Source: Oscillibacter ruminantium GH1 (GTDB lineage: Bacteria; Bacillota; Clostridia; Oscillospirales; Oscillospiraceae). Taken from it: 64,000 nt of DNA. Position 1 is the stretch's first letter. Every line of letters begins with the position of its first letter. The position numbers and the translations under genes were made by a program. The DNA lies in assembly GCF_000307265.1 (NCBI RefSeq), contig NZ_DF158897.1, positions 295,730-359,729 on the forward strand. The letters are read 5' to 3'. The notes beneath the pieces are model-generated. The model ran no database searches. It was not told the DNA's origin and saw nothing but the letters and a program-made list of their open reading frames with translations. Below, in pieces: positions 56,707-64,000 of the stretch.

Positions 56707-57537
56707 TTATGATTCTTCCGTGGTTTTTTCCCCTGCGGGTTTTTTCTTCCGGCGGCCGCCCCGATGGGTGCGGGCGATCTTCACGGCGGGCTTTTCCTCC
56801 GCCGCAGCGGCTGGAAGTTTCGGTGCAGTCTGGACTGTCGCGGGCGCAGGCTGTGGCTTCGGCGCGGGCTGAACCGCCACGGGCTTCTCTGCTTTCTCCA
56901 ACTTCACGTCGGCAGGTTTCTTCTCAGCAGGCTTCGCCTTGGAAGCGTTTTCTTCCGCGCTCTTGGAGGGCCGCCGCCGTCCGCCCCGACTCTTTTTCAC
57001 CGGTTTTTCCGCAGCAATCTCCGCCGGTTTTTCCGCGGTCTTTGACGAAACGGATGTGAACAGCTCCCGCAAGTGGGCAAATGCCGCAGCACCCTGCGCT
57101 TCGCCAAACTCCTGCTTCAGCGAAGCGCACAGCTCCTCGGCGTTGGTGGCCCGCATCAAATAGGACGCCTTTAGGCACGCGGCAATGGAGGGACGCAGCG
57201 CCACCTCTCGAAACGCGCCGGTGTACCGGGCGCGCAAGGCGCTCATGGCGGCCTCATATCCCTTGTCTTGACTGATGACATAAGCGCAGTCCGCCTCGCC
57301 GCGGCCCACCAAAACACCCAGTTCCGTGATGATCTGAAAATCAATGGAGTTTTTTCCACCCTTCACGCTTTCCAGATACTGGACGCTGGCCTTGCTGCCC
57401 TTGCACAGCTCCTTGATCTTGCTGAGCGCAAGACCGGTCTTTTGGTAAAAGACCAGTATGGAGTCGTCCGCCGTCAGCTGATCGGCGCCCTGCAATCCGG
57501 TGCCGATATTGTTGTCGCCGTCCACCAAAAAAATCAT
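56707..57537 (-). CDS. PIN-like/NYN-type domain protein with disordered tail
   Basis: 276 residues; ATG 57537 (MIFLVDGDNN) is the likely start. The acidic pocket of a PIN/NYN nuclease fold is visible: VDGDNN at the N-terminus, SIDFQIITELGVLVGRGEAD in the middle and YVISQDKGYEAAMSAL. The C-terminal 120 residues are Ala/Lys/Pro repeats with two RGGRRR-type patches (KKSRGGRRRPSKSA and HRGGRRKKKPAGE), as in RNA-binding tails. Likely a ribonuclease or RNA-binding protein; substrate unknown. Confidence 0.75.
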   Translation of the reverse strand: MIFLVDGDNNIGTGLQGADQLTADDSILVFYQKTGLALSKIKELCKGSKASVQYLESVKGGKNSIDFQIITELGVLVGRGEADCAYVISQDKGYEAAMSALRARYTGAFREVALRPSIAACLKASYLMRATNAEELCASLKQEFGEAQGAAAFAHLRELFTSVSSKTAEKPAEIAAEKPVKKSRGGRRRPSKSAEENASKAKPAEKKPADVKLEKAEKPVAVQPAPKPQPAPATVQTAPKLPAAAAEEKPAVKIARTHRGGRRKKKPAGEKTTEES

Positions 57538-57627
57538 ATTCATGAAGTAAAAACCTTTCTATGGAATCCCAGTTATGGGAACACTTTAAAATGACACATT
57601 TAGTGTATACCGAAAAGGCAGAAAAAT

Positions 57628-57654
57628 CAACCGGACCGCAAAGCGGCCCGGTTG
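57628..57654 (-). terminator. Terminator of hpf
   Basis: Stem CAACCGG-CCGC / GCGG-CCGGTTG with one mismatch and loop AAA. On the minus strand it is followed by ATTTTTC. Confidence 0.75.
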
Positions 57655-57687
57655 AAAACAGATTATTTTTTGCAATTTTTAAACTTT

Positions 57688-58230
57688 TTACGCTTCTCCA
57701 GTCTCAATCAGACCGTATCCGCCGTTTTTACGCTTATAGACAATGGCGAGCGCATCGTCCTCCTCGCTGCGGAAGACAAAGAAGGCGTGATCCAGCAGAT
57801 TCATCTGCAAAATGGCCTCCTCCGGACTCATGGGCTTGACGGCAAAGCGCTTTGTACGGACGATATTAAACTCTTTTTCCTCCCGAACCTCAAACTCATC
57901 GGGAATGGAGTCAGAGGGGAACCCCTCATCCCGCAGGCGCTTGGCAAGGCGGGTCTTGTTCTTCAGGATCTGCCGCTCAATGTAGTCCACAGCAGCGTCA
58001 ATCGCACTGCGCATATCGCCATCCGTCTCCTGCTTCTGCGCGCGGAACAGCGTATTGCCGCCGCGAATGGTGATCTCCACCGTGCACAAGTGATCCTTCT
58101 CCACGGAAAACGTCACAAACGCAGCCGCTTCCTCCCGGAAATAGCGGTCCAACTTGGACAGTTTTTTCTCGGTGTAGTCCTTTACAGAGTTGTTCAGGGG
58201 AACCTTCTTACATGCAAACGTACACTTCAT
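57688..58230 (-). CDS. hpf: Ribosome hibernation-promoting factor, long form
   Basis: 180 residues. The N-terminal S30AE domain (LNNSVKDYTEKKLSKLDRYF, then AIDAAVDYIERQILKNKTRL) binds the 30S channel. After a linker, the C-terminal domain (FNIVRTKRFAVKPMSPEEAI, then LDHAFFVFRSEEDDALAIVY) drives 100S dimer formation, so this is the long HPF of Firmicutes. An extended -10 TGCTATACT lies at about 58282-58290 and a small AAAGAGAG/CTCTCTTT hairpin sits in the leader. Confidence 0.95.
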   Translation of the reverse strand: MKCTFACKKVPLNNSVKDYTEKKLSKLDRYFREEAAAFVTFSVEKDHLCTVEITIRGGNTLFRAQKQETDGDMRSAIDAAVDYIERQILKNKTRLAKRLRDEGFPSDSIPDEFEVREEKEFNIVRTKRFAVKPMSPEEAILQMNLLDHAFFVFRSEEDDALAIVYKRKNGGYGLIETGEA

Positions 58231-58333
58231 GGATACCGCTCCTTTCGTGTGGTGAAAAGAGAGAGATCCTCTCTTTGATTCAGTATAGCACAGCCCGTCG
58301 AATTTGAAAAGAGGATTTTATCGGAGAAATGAG

Positions 58334-58368
58334 AAAACCCGGCGCGTCCTGCGGACACGCCGGGTTTT
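58334..58368 (-). terminator. Terminator of the M23 peptidase gene
   Basis: 15-bp stem with one mismatch (AAAACCCGGCG and GTCC arms) and loop TGC; T4 flanks on both strands. Eight bases after the stop. Confidence 0.8.
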
Positions 58369-58375
58369 AAAACAA

Positions 58376-60262
58376 TCAGGGGAGATAGTTCACGGGGTTG
58401 CGGGGCACACCGTTGTACCGGACCTCAAAGTGGCAGTGGTTGCCGGTAGAGTTGCCGGTAGAGCCCATACGGGCGATCTGCTGGCCCTTGTAAACGTGCT
58501 GTCCGACCGACGCCACCAGACTGGAGTTGTGGCCGTAAAGCGTCTCATAACCGTTGCCATGGTTAATCTTCACCAGATAGCCGTAGCCGCTCATCCATCC
58601 GGCGTAAGTCACCGTGCCGCCGTCGGCGGCGTAGATCGCGGTGCCGTACCGGTTGGCGATGTCAATGCCCTTATGGTTGGTGGACGCATAGCTGTAACTC
58701 AAATTCCGATAGCCGAACCGGGAGGTGATATTGCCGGAACAGGGCCAGCGGAAGGTTCCGGTGGGCAGCCAAGTGGGCCGCACTTTCGTACCCTGAAGCC
58801 GCTGCTCCGTGACGGGGTTTTTCAGCGTAACGGAGGACAAAATCACCCGCTCCTGCTCCTCGCCGTTCACATAGGTGACGTTGGCCAGCACATCCGCAGA
58901 GCCATTGGACCCGGCGGAGATGACCTTGTAGTCGCCCTTATAGAGGTTGGCGCTGTCGGTATACTCGATGTCATAGGGAATTGCATCCAGATACCGCTCC
59001 TGTTCCACCACGGTCATTGTGAGATAGGGAACAGAGGCGGACAGCGTCAGCACTTCGCCGATGGACAGCTTGTTGATGTCGTAGCCGGGGTTCAGCGCCA
59101 GCAGCTCGGCGGAGGTAAGTCCATGGCTGTTGGCAATTTCAGACCAAGTGTCACCGCTCTTGACCTCGTAGGTTACCTCGGCGGTCTTGGTGCTGTACAG
59201 CGTCTCAGCCAGATACCCCAGATTCATAACCTGATCGGTGGAAACATAGCCGGGCTTGATCTCCACATTCTCCGCAAACTCGCAGGAAATGGTATTCTCG
59301 TCGCTGATGCCGTCTTTCAGCTGCTTTAAAAGTTCGTCCAGCGCACCCTCATAGGGGGTGGCGCCGATCAGTTCGCCGTCTACATAAAGGGAATAGCCGT
59401 AAGTGACAAGGCCAATTTCCTCGGACAAGTCCTCTTCCAGCGCGGCGGCATCCACTACCTCAGACCGGGGCAGAAGCCCGGAGGAATATTGCAACAGCTT
59501 TTCATCAATGGTGTACTTCGTCCCGATGGCCCGGGAGGTAATCTTCTCCAACTGTGTCCGGGCGCTGTCGGCGGCGGAGGCGGACTCTACCGCCGCAATC
59601 TGTTCGCCGTTGTAGGTCACCGTGGTGCCCACGGTATAGATGGAAAAGAACAGGATCACCAGCGCCACCGTGCTGGTGGCGGCAAGGAAGGGCAGGGGTC
59701 TGATCTTCTTCTGCTCAAATTTCCCGCGAATCAGGCCAAAGCGGCTCGCGAGCTGCTGCCTTTGGCCCCGCTTGTGCTCGGTGAACCGCGTACCCAGCAG
59801 GGGAACCATATTCCGGGCAAACAGCAGCAATTGAACCGGCGCCCGGTCGGATTCGGGGAAACGGCGGGCTTTTTCCTCCCGCACCACATGGCGCACCCGG
59901 CGGCGCACCCGGCGGAACTTTCTTATCAGCGCGGTTTTCTTTTCAAGAAGCGTATCACGGAAGATCGCCAGCAGCGTATCCGGCGCACTCTCCTCCGCCC
60001 GCTTCGGCATCTTCAGCGAACGCGGCGCTGCCTGCGCCGGCGATATCGACGCCACAGACGGGGCCGCCGGTCCCTCAGCCGGAGCGCCCACCGAAGCAAG
60101 CTCTCTTTCCTCCACCTGAGTCGGCGCAGCCTGCGCGTTGGAAACTCTCCGGAGGACCGGTGCGGCCTGCGGCTCCTCCACCTGACGGCGGGAATCGGCA
60201 GACGACAGTCCGGCGGCGCGGCGCGCGGTGCGGTTGTGGGTTTTTGTGGAACGTTTACTCAT
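58376..60262 (-). CDS. LysM, G5 and M23 peptidase domain cell-wall protein
   Basis: 628 residues from ATG 60262 (GAGG upstream). Residues 1-195 are basic and low complexity, cytoplasmic. One membrane helix follows (LAATSTVALVILFFSIYTVG). Then a stretch with LYVDGELIGATPYEGALDEL, a LysM (YEVKSGDTWSEIANSHGLTS...LNPGYDINKL), a G5 domain (YDIEYTDSANLYKGDYKVIS) and a C-terminal M23 peptidase with HKGIDIAN, HGNGYETLYGHNS and NHCHFEV zinc/catalytic motifs, all intact. A membrane-anchored peptidoglycan hydrolase, perhaps for division or sporulation. Confidence 0.92.
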   Translation of the reverse strand: MSKRSTKTHNRTARRAAGLSSADSRRQVEEPQAAPVLRRVSNAQAAPTQVEERELASVGAPAEGPAAPSVASISPAQAAPRSLKMPKRAEESAPDTLLAIFRDTLLEKKTALIRKFRRVRRRVRHVVREEKARRFPESDRAPVQLLLFARNMVPLLGTRFTEHKRGQRQQLASRFGLIRGKFEQKKIRPLPFLAATSTVALVILFFSIYTVGTTVTYNGEQIAAVESASAADSARTQLEKITSRAIGTKYTIDEKLLQYSSGLLPRSEVVDAAALEEDLSEEIGLVTYGYSLYVDGELIGATPYEGALDELLKQLKDGISDENTISCEFAENVEIKPGYVSTDQVMNLGYLAETLYSTKTAEVTYEVKSGDTWSEIANSHGLTSAELLALNPGYDINKLSIGEVLTLSASVPYLTMTVVEQERYLDAIPYDIEYTDSANLYKGDYKVISAGSNGSADVLANVTYVNGEEQERVILSSVTLKNPVTEQRLQGTKVRPTWLPTGTFRWPCSGNITSRFGYRNLSYSYASTNHKGIDIANRYGTAIYAADGGTVTYAGWMSGYGYLVKINHGNGYETLYGHNSSLVASVGQHVYKGQQIARMGSTGNSTGNHCHFEVRYNGVPRNPVNYLP

Positions 60263-60338
60263 AAAGACCTCACAGTCAAGTTTGAAAAGCGACGGAACAA
60301 AATAGTAACAGCAAAGTAACAATTTGTAACCTGCAATA

Positions 60339-60367
60339 TCATACCTTGTTTTTATTCATCCGTCAAG
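60339..60367 (-). promoter_or_regulatory. Promoter of the M23 gene
   Basis: On the minus strand -35 TTGACG (60362-60367), 17-bp spacer, -10 TATGAT (60339-60344). The stretch 60368-60528 shows no gene or clear motif. Confidence 0.7.
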
Positions 60368-60528
60368 CACTTTTTTGTCAGTAAAAAGGCCGCAGGCCCT
60401 TGGGGGCCACACCTTTCGCAACCACAGCATCTCGCGGCGGGAAAACAGGGGTTTCTAAATTTGCGAAAAGAAACGTAAAATCGGGTAAAAATTTGTCGTC
60501 TTTTTTACGTTTTTTTTGAAATTTCTAG

Positions 60529-60556
60529 TTGACCCGGTTTTTGAGACGTGTATAAT
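60529..60556 (+). promoter_or_regulatory. Promoter of pta
   Basis: -35 TTGACC (60529-60534), 16-bp spacer, -10 TATAAT (60551-60556). Predicted start near 60563, about 54 nt before the ATG. Confidence 0.8.
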
Positions 60557-60616
60557 GGGAGAGGTATGAAAATCGCGCAAAATTCGCTGTTTCAGCAATT
60601 TATTGGAGGAAAAAAC

Positions 60617-61609
60617 ATGTTTGAGTTCTTAATCAGCAAGCTGAAGGCCCATCCCCGCAAAATTGTGTTTACAGAGGGTACCGACGCCCGCATTCTGGAA
60701 GCGTCTGCCCGTCTGCTGTCCGGAACGTTTCTGACGCCCGTGCTGGTTGGCAACCCCGACGCTGTTGCCGCCGCGGCCGAGGACGTCGGCTTTAACATCC
60801 GCGGCGCTGAGGTCATTGATCCGGAGAACTTTTCCGAGATGGAGAAAATGGTCGCCTCTCTGGTAGAGTTGCGCAAGGGCAAGGTGGATGAGGCTCAGGC
60901 CCGCACGCTGCTTCGTCAGGGCAACTATTTCGGCACCATGCTGGTGAAGATGGGCTATGCGGACGCTCTGCTGGGCGGCGCCACCTATTCCACTGCTGAC
61001 ACGGTCCGCCCCGCTCTGCAGATCATTAAGACCAAGCCGGGCAGCAAGATTGTCTCCTCCTGCTTCATTCTGGTCCGTCCCTCCGCCACCGGTGACCGCG
61101 AGGTTCTGGCCATGGGCGACTGCGCCATCAACATCAAGCCCAACGAGGACGAGCTGGTGGAAATCGGTCTGGAAACTGCCGCCACCGCCCGCTTGTTCGG
61201 CGTGGACCCGAAGATGGCGTTCTTGAGCTATTCCACGCTGGGCTCCGGCAAGGGCGAGGATGTGGACAAGATGCGAAATGCCTGCGCCAAGGTCAAGGCC
61301 GCCGCTCCCGAGCTGTCCGTGGATGGCGAGATGCAGTTCGACGCCGCCGTCTCTCCCCGCGTGGCGCACACCAAGTGCCCTGAGTCTCAGGTGGCCGGTC
61401 ACGCCAACACCTTCATCTTCCCCGACATCAATGCAGGCAACATCGGCTATAAGATCGCTCAGCGTCTGGGCAGCTTTGACGCCTACGGCCCCATTTTGCA
61501 GGGTCTGAACGCTCCCATTAACGACCTTTCCCGCGGCTGCAACGCGCAGGAGGTCTATTCCATGGCCATCATCACTGCCGCTCTGGCCGGCGTGAGTGAA
61601 GAGCAGTAA
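60617..61609 (+). CDS. pta: Phosphate acetyltransferase
   Basis: 330 residues from ATG 60617, chosen for GGAGG seven bases upstream. RKIVFTEGTDARILEASARL, LLGGATYSTADTVRPALQII, SSCFILVRPS and FPDINAGNIGYKIAQRLGSF are characteristic Pta blocks. It interconverts acetyl-CoA and acetyl phosphate, giving ATP with acetate kinase. Single-domain short form, standard for Clostridia. Monocistronic, with own promoter and terminator. Confidence 0.95.
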   Translation: MFEFLISKLKAHPRKIVFTEGTDARILEASARLLSGTFLTPVLVGNPDAVAAAAEDVGFNIRGAEVIDPENFSEMEKMVASLVELRKGKVDEAQARTLLRQGNYFGTMLVKMGYADALLGGATYSTADTVRPALQIIKTKPGSKIVSSCFILVRPSATGDREVLAMGDCAINIKPNEDELVEIGLETAATARLFGVDPKMAFLSYSTLGSGKGEDVDKMRNACAKVKAAAPELSVDGEMQFDAAVSPRVAHTKCPESQVAGHANTFIFPDINAGNIGYKIAQRLGSFDAYGPILQGLNAPINDLSRGCNAQEVYSMAIITAALAGVSEEQ

Positions 61610-61623
61610 TTTTTAAAAGCAGC

Positions 61624-61660
61624 GCCCCCCGCAGACACCGGTGTCTGCGGGGGGCTTTTT
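61624..61660 (+). terminator. Rho-independent terminator of pta
   Basis: Very strong stem GCCCCCCGCAGACA / TGTCTGCGGGGGGC with a CCGG loop, then five T. Fifteen bases after the stop. Confidence 0.92.
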
Positions 61661-61702
61661 GTCGTTTCTTTCATGTTGTTTGACTTGCTCTATTTCACTT
61701 AC

Positions 61703-62773
61703 TCAAAGAATCAAAAGCTCCTTGGGCGCCTTGGTAATGTCCACGCAGCCGTCCTCTGTCAGAATAACCACATCCTCAATCCGCACACCCAGCCGCCCGG
61801 GCAGATAGATTCCCGGCTCGGCGGAAATCACTGCCCCGGCAGGAAGTGGTTCCTCGTTTCGTGCAGAGGCGTTTGGCGCTTCGTGAATCTCCACGCCCAC
61901 ACCATGGCCAAAGCTGTGGCCGAAATAGTCGCCGTAGCCCGCGTCCTCAATGACCTTGCGGGCCGCGCCGTCCACGGTCTTCCCCGTGACGCCCGCCGCG
62001 GCGGCGGCGATGCCCGCCCGCTGGGCGGCGAGAACCGTTTCATACACCCGGCGCATCTCCTCCGTTACAAAACCGACCGCCACGGTGCGGGTCATATCGG
62101 AACAGTACCCATGATAGATACAGCCGAAATCCATGGTGACAAACTCGCCGGATTCAATGGTCTTCTCGCTGGGAACTCCATGGGGCAGACTGCCGTTGGG
62201 TCCGGACACTACGATGGGATCGAACGACATATCCTCTGCACCATAGTGCAGCATCAGATACTGAAGCCGGGCGGCAATCTCTTTTTCCGTCACACCGGGA
62301 CGGATTTCCTTTAAAATGTCTTCCAGCGCCCGTTCGGCGATGCGCTGGGCGGCAATCATCGTTTCCTGCTCTTCGGCGTCCTTCACCCGGCGCAGCTCCG
62401 TGAGCAGCTGGGCAGCGGGGAGCAGTTCACAGCGCAGATTTTTGCGGTACAGCTCATAGTCCGCCACAGTCATATACGCGTCCTCAAAGCCCACGCGTTT
62501 TGCGTCCTGTTCTTCAAGCGCCTCGTTGATGAGGGTCATGTAGCCCCGGCCGGGCTTTGCCTCGTCGATCTTTGCGTTTTCCACACGCCGCGCTGCGGCC
62601 TCCGTATAGCGGGAATCCGTAAAATAGTAGTTTTTTGACCGGGTGACCAGCGCCACGCCGTCGGTGCCGGAGGAATGGAAGCCGGATGCATAAAACCGGT
62701 TGAACTCCCCGGTCAGCAGCATCGCGTCCAGCTTCTGGGACTCCAGCTCTTGAGCAATCTGATGAAAATGATT
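61703..62773 (-). CDS. Xaa-Pro aminopeptidase-type M24 metallopeptidase
   Basis: 356 residues from ATG 62773 (AAGGAAGAG upstream). The N-terminal creatinase-type domain ends near residue 125. The pita-bread domain has the metal ligands: D in VTMDFGCIYHG and D in YCSDMTRTVAVG, H in YFGHSFGHGVGVEIHE, E in VISAEPGIYLPG and E in GVRIEDVVILTE. Cleaves N-terminal residues before proline from peptides. Between pta and pyrG. Confidence 0.92.
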   Translation of the reverse strand, partial: NHFHQIAQELESQKLDAMLLTGEFNRFYASGFHSSGTDGVALVTRSKNYYFTDSRYTEAAARRVENAKIDEAKPGRGYMTLINEALEEQDAKRVGFEDAYMTVADYELYRKNLRCELLPAAQLLTELRRVKDAEEQETMIAAQRIAERALEDILKEIRPGVTEKEIAARLQYLMLHYGAEDMSFDPIVVSGPNGSLPHGVPSEKTIESGEFVTMDFGCIYHGYCSDMTRTVAVGFVTEEMRRVYETVLAAQRAGIAAAAAGVTGKTVDGAARKVIEDAGYGDYFGHSFGHGVGVEIHEAPNASARNEEPLPAGAVISAEPGIYLPGRLGVRIEDVVILTEDGCVDITKAPKELLIL

Positions 62774-62851
62774 CATGAAACTCTTCCTTTCCTGCCTGCG
62801 GCTCAAAACCGCCGTTCCGCCCGCCTGCGGGCGGAACGCGGATGCGGATGG

Positions 62852-64000
62852 TCAGCCCTGCTTTTCAACCGCCGCTCTCACAAAACCGAAGAACAGGGGA
62901 TGAGGCCGGTTGGGCCGGCTCTTAAACTCCGGGTGAAACTGAACGCCCACAAACCATGGATGATCCGGCAGCTCCACGATCTCCACCAGATTTCCGCTGG
63001 GGCTGAGGCCCGCCAGTTTGAGGCCCTTGGCCTCCATCTCCGCCCGGCACTCGTTGTTAAACTCAAACCGGTGGCGATGGCGCTCCGTGATCTCGGGCAC
63101 GCCATACAGCTCGCTGCTGCGGGTCCCGTCAATCAGCACGCAGGGATACTTGCCCAGACGCATGGTGCCGCCCTTATCCGTGATATTCACCTGATCGGGC
63201 ATCAGCGCGATGACGGGATAAGAGGTCGTCTCGGAAAACTCGGCGGAGTTCGCGTCCGCCCTGCCCAAAACGTGGCGGGCAAACTCGATCACCGCCATCT
63301 GCATGCCAAGGCAGATACCGAAATAGGGAATCGAATTCTCCCGGGCATACCGCACGGCGGCAATCATACCCTCGATGCCCCGGTCGCCAAAGCCGCCGGG
63401 CACCAGAATGCCGGAACAGCCGCCCAGCGCCTCTTTCAGGTTTTTCTCGTTCAGCGTCTCAGAATCCACCCACCGGATATCCACCACCGCGTCGTTGGCG
63501 ATGCCCGCGTGATTCAAAGACTCCACCACGGAGAGGTACGCATCGTGCAGCTGGGTATATTTGCCCACAAGGGCAATCTCCACATGCTTTTTCGCGTTCT
63601 TCTCCCGTCGGACCATGGCGGCCCACTCCCGCAGGTCGGGCTGCGGGGTGATGAGGCCCAGACGGCGGCACACTACCTCGTCCAGTCCCTCTTTTTGCAG
63701 CAGCAGGGGAACTTCATACAGCGTCTCAGCGGTGGTGTTCTGAATCACGCAGTCGGGCTGAACATTGCAAAACAGGGCGATTTTCCGGCGCACATCGTCG
63801 CTGATCGGCTCGTCGCACCGGCACACCAGCACATCCGGCTGGATGCCAAGGCTCAACAGCTCCTTGACAGAATGCTGGGTGGGCTTGCTTTTCAGCTCGC
63901 CGCTGCCGGGAATCTGAACAATCAGCGGCACATGGATAAACACCACATCGCCATGGGGCCGCTCCGCCGCCACCTGACGGATGGCCTCCAGGAACGGCTG
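62852..64000 (-). CDS. pyrG: CTP synthase, C-terminal part
   Basis: The open frame continues past the right window edge with no start, giving 382 visible residues. It comprises part of the synthetase domain (STQHS... region, then [13 protein letters not shown]) and a full glutamine amidotransferase domain with the nucleophile in [17 protein letters not shown] and the HE pair in [13 protein letters not shown]. It converts UTP to CTP using glutamine. 5' end truncated by the window. Confidence 0.95.
   Translation of the reverse strand, partial: QPFLEAIRQVAAERPHGDVVFIHVPLIVQIPGSGELKSKPTQHSVKELLSLGIQPDVLVCRCDEPISDDVRRKIALFCNVQPDCVIQNTTAETLYEVPLLLQKEGLDEVVCRRLGLITPQPDLREWAAMVRREKNAKKHVEIALVGKYTQLHDAYLSVVESLNHAGIANDAVVDIRWVDSETLNEKNLKEALGGCSGILVPGGFGDRGIEGMIAAVRYARENSIPYFGICLGMQMAVIEFARHVLGRADANSAEFSETTSYPVIALMPDQVNITDKGGTMRLGKYPCVLIDGTRSSELYGVPEITERHRHRFEFNNECRAEMEAKGLKLAGLSPSGNLVEIVELPDHPWFVGVQFHPEFKSRPNRPHPLFFGFVRAAVEKQG

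Overview
The window looks like a low-to-mid GC Clostridia chromosome, most like the Oscillospiraceae. The evidence is the strong AGGAGG ribosome binding sites with frequent TTG/GTG starts, a long-form hibernation factor, an anaerobe-type hydroxylamine reductase and a Tn1549-like conjugative module. This assignment is inferred from gene content alone. No rRNA gene and no CRISPR array was seen.

Positions 1-24.6 kb form a defence island, almost all on the minus strand. Its core is a complete type 1 BREX operon: xre-type regulator, brxA, brxB, brxC, pglX, pglZ, brxL. Two small uncharacterised membrane-associated genes are embedded in it, one between brxC and pglX and one between pglX and pglZ. 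The operon starts at a promoter whose -35 box lies inside a perfect 14-bp inverted repeat. Downstream of brxL come a decayed gene with several frameshifts, a very unusual protein that joins a PD-(D/E)XK-like nuclease region to an intact nitrilase fold, a pRiA4b ORF-3 family protein, several unknown proteins, and a DUF6884/GIY-YIG/DUF7662-like protein followed by a tiny EF-hand protein.

Positions 24.6-25.9 kb hold a SLOG-domain gene operon and a divergent XRE regulator. Positions 26-52.3 kb are an integrative conjugative element (ICE) of the Tn1549-like kind: VirD4, primase, MobP-type relaxase, RHH accessory protein, candidate oriT, NlpC/P60 hydrolase, VirB4, PrgI, several ArdA-like antirestriction proteins and small accessory genes. 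It is interrupted at 37-44 kb by a cargo block for nitrosative/oxidative stress (hcp, ferredoxin, rubredoxin, cupin, 4Fe-4S protein, two Crp/Fnr regulators), an IS110 transposase and a truncated cytosine methyltransferase. No integrase and no VirB6/TrbL-like protein is visible, so the element is either decayed or continues outside the window. Two of its transcription units share an unusual promoter (TAGCTA, 17-bp spacer, TATRYT-like -10).

From 52.6 kb onward is core chromosome: initiator tRNA-fMet and tRNA-Leu(UAA), mnmA, a histidine-kinase-like ATPase lacking the usual phospho-acceptor histidine, gap with a nested dyad operator, a PIN-like protein, hpf, a LysM/G5/M23 peptidase, pta, an M24 peptidase and the 3' part of pyrG.
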